From positions 1 to 64,000 of the forward strand of contig JAIEQJ010000037.1 in NCBI GenBank assembly GCA_019747815.1: a DNA stretch of 64,000 nucleotides, given 5' to 3'. The number at the start of each line of letters is the position of its first letter. Within the stretch, counting starts at the first letter, position 1. Under the pieces are notes generated by a model. It did not search any database. It saw nothing but the letters and a program-made list of their open reading frames with translations, and had not been told where the DNA came from. Shown here one piece after another: positions 8,035 to 14,537 of this stretch. Origin of the DNA: Hyphomonadaceae bacterium. Its GTDB lineage: Bacteria; Pseudomonadota; Alphaproteobacteria; Rhizobiales; Hyphomicrobiaceae. The translations under genes were made by a program, and so were the position numbers.

Positions 8035-9041
8035 GCAGCACATCCTTGAGCCCCGCCGATCTGGAAGCGCTGATGGCGGCGGCGCTGGTTGCCAGCCGCA
8101 CCAGCGAGGCCAATGCGCGGTCGGTGGCGCGGGCGTTGGCGCAGGCCGAGATCGACGGCCAGAAGGGGCACGGCCTGTCGCGGGTGCCGAGCTACGCCGG
8201 CCAGGCGAGATCCGGCAAGGTCGACGGCCAGGCCGTGCCCGAGGCGCGCCTGACGCGGCCCGGCAGCCTGATGATCGATGCCCGGCACGGCTTCGCCTTC
8301 CCCGCATTCGATCTGGCCATTGCACGCCTGCCCGAGATCGCCCGCGCCAGCGGCATCGCGGCCGCCGGCGTCACGCGCTCGCACCATTGCGGCGTGGCCG
8401 GGCGGCATGTGGAGCGGCTGGCCGAGGCCGGCCTCGTGGCGCTGGCGTTCGGCAACACCCCCAAGGCGATGGCCCCCTGGGGCGGCCGGCAGCCGCTCTA
8501 CGGCACCAATCCGATCGCGTTTGCGGTGCCCCTCGCCCACCAGCCGCCGATCGTGGTCGACATGGCGCTGAGCCAGGCGGCGCGCGGCAAGATCCTCACC
8601 GCGGCGCAGAAGGGCGAGGCCATTCCGCAAGGCTGGGCGGTGGACGAGCACGGGCAGCCGACCACGGATGCCCAGGCTGCGCTCAAGGGCGCGCTGCAGC
8701 CCGTCGGCGGCGCCAAGGGCGCGGCGCTGGCGCTGATGGTGGAGGTCTTGGCCGTGGCCCTGACGGGGGCCAGGTTCGGCTTCGAGGCCAGCTCCTTCTT
8801 CGATGCGGACGGTCCCCCGCCCGGGGTCGGGCAGCTCCTCATTGTCATCGATCCCGGCGCGTTCGGCGGCGCGGATCAGTTTGCCGATCGCATCGCCGCG
8901 CTCGCCGGCATGATCGAGGGCAACGGGGAGGCGCGGCTGCCCGGGGCGCGCCGCCTCGCGCTGCGCGAGAAGGCCCGGCGCGAGGGCGTGCTGGTGGATG
9001 CCAAGCTGCTCGACGAGGTGCGCGCGCTGGCCCGCGGCTGA
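8031..9041 (+). CDS. comC: LDH2/ComC-family 2-hydroxyacid dehydrogenase, probable (R)-sulfolactate dehydrogenase
   Basis: A 336-residue member of the malate/L-lactate dehydrogenase (LDH2, YbiC/ComC) family. The conserved SHHCG block near residue 117, GTNPIAFAVP and KGAALALMVEVL are all seen. It overlaps slcC by ATGA, so the two are translationally coupled. The pair would interconvert the sulfolactate enantiomers through sulfopyruvate, feeding SuyAB. Ureidoglycolate or other LDH2 substrates cannot be excluded from sequence alone. It converges on the gene at 9071 with 29 bp between them. Confidence 0.75.
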   Translation: MSSTSLSPADLEALMAAALVASRTSEANARSVARALAQAEIDGQKGHGLSRVPSYAGQARSGKVDGQAVPEARLTRPGSLMIDARHGFAFPAFDLAIARLPEIARASGIAAAGVTRSHHCGVAGRHVERLAEAGLVALAFGNTPKAMAPWGGRQPLYGTNPIAFAVPLAHQPPIVVDMALSQAARGKILTAAQKGEAIPQGWAVDEHGQPTTDAQAALKGALQPVGGAKGAALALMVEVLAVALTGARFGFEASSFFDADGPPPGVGQLLIVIDPGAFGGADQFADRIAALAGMIEGNGEARLPGARRLALREKARREGVLVDAKLLDEVRALARG

Positions 9042-9070
9042 CGCGCCGTCATGCCCAGCGCTGCGGCATC

Positions 9071-9928
9071 CTACGGCCAGCGCACCTCGAACGGCGTGAG
9101 CCAGACCTTGGCGTCCTTGGCCGCCGTCGCCCGGGCATCATCCACGCCGGGGACGGTGAAAACCTCGACCGCTACGGCCGACAGGGTCACATCCGGCTTG
9201 GCGCGATAGGTCATGTCGGTGCGCTCGATGGCCAGCGTGTCATCGATCCACACCCTGAGGATCCCGTCGGTCCTCCCGGGCGTGTTGAGCACCACTTCCT
9301 CTTCGAGCTTCACCCACTTGCCGTCGGGCAGCGCGACGCTCTCGCGCTCGGCCGCAAGCGTGCGCGTGGTGCCGTTCTCGGTCACGCGAACAACTGCGCC
9401 GGGAGCAGCCTTGGCTCGCCACGCGAGCCGCGCCAGGAACCTGTCGCCCGACTCCCCGCCCGTGCTGGCGCCGGCCAGTCCGGGCAGCGCGCCGCCGCGC
9501 TGAAAATCGAAGCCGGCCGGAAACAGCACGCGGTAGCTCAGGCACGCATGGGTCTTGCCCTGCAGCACGCGGGGCTCCCACGGGAAGGTCGTGCCGCCAT
9601 GGGGCTCGGCCGTGCCCCGCGGCGATGCTTGGGCCCGTCCCAGAACCACGGCCATGGCGAGCGGAGCGGGCGCATTCGGCACGGGGCCGATGCTGACGTT
9701 GTCGACGACGCCGACATCCCTGCCGCCGAGACCGGCCTGCAGGTCCGCGGCCGACAGCGCGACGCCCGCGCGCTCCAGGGGGAACGCCGTCATGTTGTGA
9801 TAGCGCTCGGCGCAGGGCGGCGTGGCCGCCGGCATCAGCACGGATCGCACGGCGGTGACCAGCGCGGCCAGCCCGACCAATCCGGCGGCGGCATTGAAGA
9901 CGATGATCTTGGTGGCGGGCAGGCGCAT
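9071..9928 (-). CDS. Membrane-anchored PL14/alginate-lyase-like beta-jelly-roll protein
   Basis: A 285-residue protein with an N-terminal hydrophobic helix (about residues 8-32), probably a signal anchor. The rest resembles the polysaccharide lyase 14 type jelly roll: SYRVLFPAGFDFQRGGALPG near the middle, and KWVKLEEEVVLNTPG followed by DGILRVWIDD, which match conserved strands of that family. It may bind or cleave a polysaccharide in the periplasm, but the enzyme activity is not proven. The start has the strong Shine-Dalgarno GGGGGAGAG. It stands alone between convergent comC and the FAD oxidase. Confidence 0.6.
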   Translation of the reverse strand: MRLPATKIIVFNAAAGLVGLAALVTAVRSVLMPAATPPCAERYHNMTAFPLERAGVALSAADLQAGLGGRDVGVVDNVSIGPVPNAPAPLAMAVVLGRAQASPRGTAEPHGGTTFPWEPRVLQGKTHACLSYRVLFPAGFDFQRGGALPGLAGASTGGESGDRFLARLAWRAKAAPGAVVRVTENGTTRTLAAERESVALPDGKWVKLEEEVVLNTPGRTDGILRVWIDDTLAIERTDMTYRAKPDVTLSAVAVEVFTVPGVDDARATAAKDAKVWLTPFEVRWP

Positions 9929-10026
9929 ACAACTCTCCCCCGGCAGCGGGACGTGCAGGTTGCCAGAGCGGCCTAAAGGATTGCTGAAAGCCGGCCCCAG
10001 GCGGTGGGCCTGCCCGGCGCCTCATC

Positions 10027-11436
10027 CTACGCGGGGAGAATCTTCCCCGGGTTCATGATGTTGAGCGGATCGAGGGCCTGTTTGACCGCGCGCATGACGG
10101 CCAGGCCGTCGCCGAGCTCTGCCTTGAGATACTTGGCTTTGCCCTGGCCGACGCCGTGCTCGCCCGTGCACGTGCCCTCCATCCTGATCGCGCGCTCGGC
10201 CAGGCGCTCCAGGAAGCCTTCGAGCGCCGCCATCTCCTTGGGGTTGGAGCGGTCGAACACGGGCGTGGTGTGGAAGTTGCCGTCGCCGACGTGACCGACG
10301 ATGGGCGCGGTGAGGCCCGAGGCCTCGATGTCCTTCTGCGTCTCCAGCACACATTCGGCAAGCCGTGATATGGGCACGCACACGTCGGTCGCCAGCGCGT
10401 CCTTGCCGGGCCACACGGTCTTGATCGCCCAGTAGGCGTCGTGGCGGGCTTTCCACAGGCGGCGGCGCTCGTCCTCGTTCTCGGCCCAGTCGAAGCGGAT
10501 GGCGCCTTCGCTCTCGGCTATGGCCTTGAAGTTCTCCACCTGATCGCGGGCGCCCGCTTCCGTGCCGTGGAACTCGAGAAACAGCGTCGGCTTCTCCTCC
10601 AGCCCGAGCTTGGCGTAGATGTTGACGGCGCGGATCTGCGGCGGGTCCAGCAGCTCCATGCGTGCCACGCCGAGGCCCAGCTGGATCGACTGGATCACGG
10701 CATTGCAGGCGCCTTCCAGGGTGTGGAAGGGGCACACGGCGGAGAGGATCCGCTCCGGAATGCCGTAGAGGCGCACGGTCAGCTCGGTGATGACGCCCAG
10801 CGTGCCCTCGGCCCCGACCATCAGGCGCGTGAGGTCGTAGCCCGCCGCCGATTTGCGCGCGCGCTGGGCGGTCTTGACGACGGAGCCGTCCGCCATCACG
10901 GCGGTGAGGTTCAGCACGTTCTCGCGCATGGTGCCGTAGCGCACGGCGGTGGTGCCCGAGGCGCGCGTGGAGGCCATGCCGCCGATGGTGGCCTCCTCGG
11001 CGCCCGGATCGACGGGGAAGAAGAGGCCCAGATCGCGCAGATAGTCGTTGAGCTGCTTTCGGGATACGCCGGGCTCCACCACGCAATCGAGATCGCGCTC
11101 GTTGACGGCGAGCACCCGGTTCATGCGCGAGAAGTCGACAGAGAAGCCGCCCAAGGGCGCGTTGATGTGGCCTTCCAGCGAAGTGCCGGCGCCGAAGGGA
11201 ACGATCGGCACGCGGTGGGTGCGTGCCACCTCGACGACCTGGCGCACCTCCTCGGCGGTCTCCACCCAGATCACGGCGTCGGGCGGTTGATTGGGGATCC
11301 AGGTGATCGTGTTGGCATGCTGGCGGCGGATCGCCTCGCCGGTCTGCAGCCGGTCGCCGAAGCGCTGGCGCAGGATGCCGATCGCCGTGGCGGGATTGCC
11401 GCGCGAGGCGTCATGCGATGGTGCCGACACAGTCAT
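10027..11436 (-). CDS. FAD-binding oxidase, D-lactate/glycolate dehydrogenase type (Dld/GlcD)
   Basis: A 469-residue flavoprotein of the VAO/FAD_binding_4 family. The FAD domain spans about residues 55-190, with PFGAGTSLEGH and PGAEEATIGGMASTRASGTT; the C-terminal oxidase cap follows, with HVGDGNFH, GEHGVGQGK and the closing LDPLNIMNPGKILP. It should oxidise a D-2-hydroxyacid such as D-lactate or glycolate and pass electrons to cytochrome c or quinone. It is monocistronic, with a recognisable promoter at 11491-11519. Its nearness to sulfolactate genes is suggestive but not evidence for a shared substrate. Confidence 0.88.
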   Translation of the reverse strand: MTVSAPSHDASRGNPATAIGILRQRFGDRLQTGEAIRRQHANTITWIPNQPPDAVIWVETAEEVRQVVEVARTHRVPIVPFGAGTSLEGHINAPLGGFSVDFSRMNRVLAVNERDLDCVVEPGVSRKQLNDYLRDLGLFFPVDPGAEEATIGGMASTRASGTTAVRYGTMRENVLNLTAVMADGSVVKTAQRARKSAAGYDLTRLMVGAEGTLGVITELTVRLYGIPERILSAVCPFHTLEGACNAVIQSIQLGLGVARMELLDPPQIRAVNIYAKLGLEEKPTLFLEFHGTEAGARDQVENFKAIAESEGAIRFDWAENEDERRRLWKARHDAYWAIKTVWPGKDALATDVCVPISRLAECVLETQKDIEASGLTAPIVGHVGDGNFHTTPVFDRSNPKEMAALEGFLERLAERAIRMEGTCTGEHGVGQGKAKYLKAELGDGLAVMRAVKQALDPLNIMNPGKILPA

Positions 11437-11490
11437 TTCAACCTCTGGAAACCCGCTCTGCGGCCATCTGCCGGCTGAGCCTTGCGCCCG

Positions 11491-11519
11491 ATGCTACGGG
11501 GGGCGCGGCACCCTGCCAA
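11491..11519 (-). promoter_or_regulatory. Sigma-70-type promoter of the FAD oxidase
   Basis: On the minus strand TTGGCA (11519-11514) and TAGCAT (11496-11491) are separated by exactly 17 bp. This places the transcript start near 11484, about 48 nt before the start codon at 11436. Confidence 0.55.
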
Positions 11520-11663
11520 GCCTGAGGCGAAACAATGTTCACACGCTCGTGTAGCGAAGTGAAAGGAGGGGCCGTTGCGACGCGGCGCAGACGCCTCGAT
11601 CTAGGGGGTGAGTTTCCAGCCGTCGATCGAGCGGCTTTCCTGTATGCCGCGGGAGTGAAGCAA

Positions 11664-11888
11664 ATGCTTGGCAACATCCTTTGCCGGCGTCCGCCGAGCC
11701 TGGTCGCCGAGAACGAGAATGCGCCGGGCTGGGTGGTGAGCCCGGATGGAACTGTTGAGATCTCGAAGGTGCGTGCCCTGGCGACCGGGGCGGCGCTGGC
11801 AACGGCCGTGGACAACTCGCCGGGCGTGCTCGTCAGCATCTACGACTATGCCCATCGCTATCGCGACAAGGGCCGGCGGACGGCATGA
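11664..11888 (+). CDS. Small hypothetical protein, 74 residues
   Basis: The frame from ATG 11664 to TGA 11888 has strong G/C at third codon positions throughout, unlike the neighbouring untranslated DNA, and GGGAGTGAAG lies just upstream. An upstream in-frame ATG at 11535 would add 43 residues of poorer codon use. The protein has a central Ala-rich segment and a basic C-terminus. No family recognised, no membrane helix certain. Confidence 0.5.
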   Translation: MLGNILCRRPPSLVAENENAPGWVVSPDGTVEISKVRALATGAALATAVDNSPGVLVSIYDYAHRYRDKGRRTA

Positions 11889-11936
11889 CCCACGGGACGC
11901 GCTGCGTGCGCCGCGAAGGGTTCGGTCTGCGCTGAC

Positions 11937-12182
11937 CTATCGGGTCGGCGGCGGATTGAGCAGGCGCTCCAGGCGCTCCTGCAGAGAGGCGTGGAGGCTC
12001 TGCTCCTGCGATAGCTCCTGCAAAACCGAGCGGATGGTGCGGCGCTGGACGGCGGCCCGGCCATAGTAGGCCTGCCGCTCGGCGAGCAACTGGGCCTCGA
12101 GCTGCTTGAGGTCCCGACAGCTCGGTTGGGAGGCCCTGTTTTCGGGTGCCCGATCTTTGAATGCCCGGTTTTCTGATGCCAT
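11937..12182 (-). CDS. Small coiled-coil hypothetical protein, 81 residues
   Basis: The ATG at 12182 has GAGG about 8 nt upstream. The protein has a polar N-terminus and then a continuous heptad-like helix from about residue 24 to 72 (LKQLEAQLLAERQAYYGRA, then LQELSQEQSLHASLQERLER). It converges with the 74-residue frame and is divergent from the metacaspase. Function unknown; codon use is consistent with a real gene. Confidence 0.45.
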   Translation of the reverse strand: MASENRAFKDRAPENRASQPSCRDLKQLEAQLLAERQAYYGRAAVQRRTIRSVLQELSQEQSLHASLQERLERLLNPPPTR

Positions 12183-12234
12183 GGCGATGCCTCGGCTTGC
12201 ATGGCCCGCGCCGCAATCGGCGCGCTAAGGTGCG

Positions 12235-12268
12235 GGGTCGGCCCCCAGGGTCGGCCCCAGGGTCGGCC
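12235..12268. repeat. Three direct copies of GGGTCGGCC
   Basis: GGGTCGGCC occurs at 12235-12243, 12248-12256 and 12260-12268, with C-rich linkers. It sits in the 313-bp region between the coiled-coil gene and the metacaspase. No other gene is seen in that region; it is likely a low-complexity expansion. Confidence 0.5.
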
Positions 12269-12397
12269 TCGGGTGTCGGGCCCAGTGGGCCTACACCAAT
12301 CCTGCAACCTAAACGTGAAAAGCCAGTAAATACGCGTTTGGGACGTGGTGACCCATTCGGTGCCGTTCGCGTCAGACCGCCACCGCCGCCAAGCTCC

Positions 12398-12416
12398 TCC
12401 AATGCCCTGCAATGCC
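12398..12416 (+). promoter_or_regulatory. Shared leader motif, copy 1 (metacaspase)
   Basis: TCCAATGCCCTGCAATGCC lies 79 nt before the metacaspase start. It matches 18 of 19 positions with a sequence 87 nt before the next gene's start (13458-13476). Its position fits an upstream control element or leader; the binding factor is unknown. Confidence 0.45.
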
Positions 12417-12495
12417 CCCCGTGCGTGCGGTCTGCTTGAACAGAGCCAGCCGCGCCGCACTGTCGCGCCGCGCCCTGTACCCAAGGAGAAAATCA

Positions 12496-13359
12496 ATGTC
12501 GATCAAAGCTCTAGCCATCGTCCTCGGAGCGGCCTTTGCATTTGCCGGCTCCGCCTCCCAGGCGTTCGCCGGCAAGCTCGTGGCCTTGTCGATCGGCGTC
12601 AGCACCTACACCCAGATCAGCTCCCTCCCCAGCACCGTCAACGACGCCAAGGCGGTGGGCAAGCTGCTGGCCGAATTCGGCTATGACGTGCGGCTCGTCC
12701 GCGATCCCACCTCGCGCGTGCTGCGCGATGCGGTCGACGAGTTCGTTCAGTCGGCCCGCGGCGCCGATGTTGCCGTCCTGTACTTCTCGGGGCACGGCAA
12801 GCAGGTGAACGGTGAAACCTATATGATCCCGGCCGATGGTGGCTCCAACACCGATGGCTTTGCGGATCACCTGGCCGTCAGCGCCGTCGTCGCCCGTCTG
12901 GAAGCGGCCGGTGTGAAGGCCAAGATCGTGTTCGTCGACGCCTGCCGGAACAACCCCTATGTCAGCCGCAACGGCACCCTCCAGGGGGATGCCACCCGCA
13001 ATGCCAGCGCCGCCGAGCGCTTCATTCTGGGCCCTGGCGTGATGATGAGCTTCGCCTCCGCGGCGGGTGAGCTGTCGGGTGACAGCAACGTGGCCTTCAG
13101 CGACTACACGCAGGCTCTCATCACCGTGCTGCAGCGCGAGCAGCGGATCGAGCTCACCGAGCTCACCCGCGCCGCCCGCAAGCTCGTCGTGCAGCGATCG
13201 GCCGCGAATGTGGGCAACCGGCAGACGCCGTTCGAGGTCTCCTCGATCGACGACCCCGTGCACTTCGTGCGCACCGGTGGTGGCCGGGTGCGCGAGATGG
13301 GCCGGTCGCAGGCCGAGCGTGCGCCTGTCTCCAGGACCTCCGGCGTGATCACCCGCTGA
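12496..13359 (+). CDS. Secreted caspase-family peptidase (metacaspase, C14)
   Basis: A 287-residue protein with a clear signal peptide (residues 1-25, cleavage after SQAFA) and a p20-like caspase domain. The catalytic dyad is visible: His100 in YFSGHG and Cys150 in FVDACRNNP. The region before the His carries the typical NDAKAVGKLLAEFGYDV block. It should act outside the cytoplasm and cleave after basic residues like other metacaspases (family knowledge). The ATG at 12496 has AGGAGA 8 nt upstream; a longer frame upstream lacks one. A strong terminator follows at 13384. The next gene encodes a secreted Arg/Asp/Glu-repeat protein, a possible partner or substrate. Confidence 0.9.
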   Translation: MSIKALAIVLGAAFAFAGSASQAFAGKLVALSIGVSTYTQISSLPSTVNDAKAVGKLLAEFGYDVRLVRDPTSRVLRDAVDEFVQSARGADVAVLYFSGHGKQVNGETYMIPADGGSNTDGFADHLAVSAVVARLEAAGVKAKIVFVDACRNNPYVSRNGTLQGDATRNASAAERFILGPGVMMSFASAAGELSGDSNVAFSDYTQALITVLQREQRIELTELTRAARKLVVQRSAANVGNRQTPFEVSSIDDPVHFVRTGGGRVREMGRSQAERAPVSRTSGVITR

Positions 13360-13383
13360 TCCCTGACACACCAACTGGACATC

Positions 13384-13417
13384 GATCGCCGGGGCCCCGC
13401 CCCGGCGATCGGCGTTT
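13384..13417 (+). terminator. Rho-independent terminator after the metacaspase
   Basis: GATCGCCGGGG (13384-13394) pairs perfectly with CCCCGGCGATC (13400-13410) around a 5-nt loop. GGCGTTTT follows, so the hairpin is followed by a short T run. Confidence 0.75.
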
Positions 13418-13457
13418 TGCGGGGGCCGCCATGGCCGGCCATCAGCCTGCAATCCCA

Positions 13458-13476
13458 TCCAATCCCCTGCAATGCC
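13458..13476 (+). promoter_or_regulatory. Shared leader motif, copy 2 (repeat protein)
   Basis: TCCAATCCCCTGCAATGCC, 87 nt before the start at 13564, differs from the copy at 12398-12416 by one base. A partial third copy, CTGCAATCCC, lies directly upstream at 13447-13456. Confidence 0.45.
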
Positions 13477-13563
13477 GCGGCGGGCTGCCGCCTCTTACAA
13501 CCGGACTCACGCGATGCGCCAAGCCTGCAAGGGGCGCATCCCAACCCAAAGAGGAGTTCGGTT

Positions 13564-14466
13564 ATGACCACCATCCGCCATCTCGCATCGGCCGCCGCCC
13601 TTGTCGCCGGCCTCCATCTGGTCCCGGCCGCCGCCCAAGCACAAGCTGGGGCCCCATCGCCGGACGTCGTCTATCACGCTCCGGCCTGGTGGATCAGCGC
13701 CGTCATTCAGGGCAAGCAGTCGACCCTGCTGACGGGGGACGCCGACCTCGACCGCCGCATGAACGTCTGGCTCGCCGGCTTCGGCCAGGGCTTCGGCGAT
13801 CGCTGCAGCCCGAGCGAAGGCCGCGCGCTGCAGGCGGCCTTGCAGCGGGTCGTCGCCGACCGTCCGGCCATGCGCACCCCGGCCGAGAAGGGCACCAGCG
13901 ACGGCAAGCGCTTTGCCGAGATCAACGGCTGCTCGAGCGCCGACGCCGCCGCGGCGCGCCGGACGATTGCCGGCCTCGGCGGCTCGCTCGTTGTCGCCGA
14001 CAACACCGAGCGCCGCGACATGGGCCGTCGCGAGGAGCGCGGTGACATGGATCGTCGCGACCTGGATCGCCGCGAACAGCGGCGTGACAGCGAGCGGCGC
14101 GACACGGACCGTCGCGAGACGGTGAGCCAGCGCGAGGCGATCGTCGTCAATCGCTCGGGCATGCGCATCGACGTGCTGCAGATGTCCGAGACCTCGGACA
14201 ACGACTGGGGCGTGGACCGCCTGGGCCGTGATGTTCTCCCCAGCGGCGACGGCGTTCGCGTTCCGCTGCAGGACGCCCGTTCCTGCAATTATGACCTGCG
14301 CGTGCTCTATGCCGACAGGCGGCTCGAGGAGCGGATGAACGTCAACCTGTGCGCCAACGCGCAGGTGGTGTTCGATGGGTCCGCTGCCCGCACGCAGTCG
14401 CAGCGCCAGGCTCCCAATGGGCAGCCGCCTCGCGTCAACGATGCCAGCACCAGGCCCGCGCGCTAG
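13564..14466 (+). CDS. Secreted protein with an Arg/Asp/Glu repeat, metacaspase neighbour
   Basis: A 300-residue protein with a signal peptide (residues 1-24, ending AAAQAQA). The N-terminal half (about 30-140) is a compact domain with conserved Trp and two Cys residues and resembles bacterial Rap1a/Tai-type small alpha domains only vaguely. From about residue 150 to 192 there is a low-complexity tract of RRD/RRE/DRR units, about a dozen short steps. A C-terminal beta-rich segment (about 195-275) contains SDNDWGVDRLGRDVLPSGD, a module I know from other alphaproteobacterial caspase neighbourhoods. The Arg-rich tract would be an ideal target for the Arg-specific metacaspase next door (inference). 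The start has AGAGGAG upstream. Confidence 0.75.
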   Translation: MTTIRHLASAAALVAGLHLVPAAAQAQAGAPSPDVVYHAPAWWISAVIQGKQSTLLTGDADLDRRMNVWLAGFGQGFGDRCSPSEGRALQAALQRVVADRPAMRTPAEKGTSDGKRFAEINGCSSADAAAARRTIAGLGGSLVVADNTERRDMGRREERGDMDRRDLDRREQRRDSERRDTDRRETVSQREAIVVNRSGMRIDVLQMSETSDNDWGVDRLGRDVLPSGDGVRVPLQDARSCNYDLRVLYADRRLEERMNVNLCANAQVVFDGSAARTQSQRQAPNGQPPRVNDASTRPAR

Positions 14467-14482
14467 CCGAGCCGACCCCATG

Positions 14483-14514
14483 GCCGGGGCGGACCAACAA
14501 GGGTTCGCCCCGGC
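14483..14514. terminator. Hairpin between convergent genes
   Basis: GCCGGGGCG (14483-14491) pairs with CGCCCCGGC (14506-14514) around a 14-nt loop. It lies between the stops of the repeat protein and the GGDEF-EAL gene and may end both transcripts, although no T run follows. Confidence 0.45.
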
Positions 14515-14537
14515 TGCTCTTGCCGTCCGCCGGCGCC

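Noticed and set aside
10027-11436. FAD oxidase as part of the sulfolactate pathway
   Set aside because: It is on the opposite strand with its own promoter and belongs to the broad D-lactate/glycolate group; adjacency alone is not enough.
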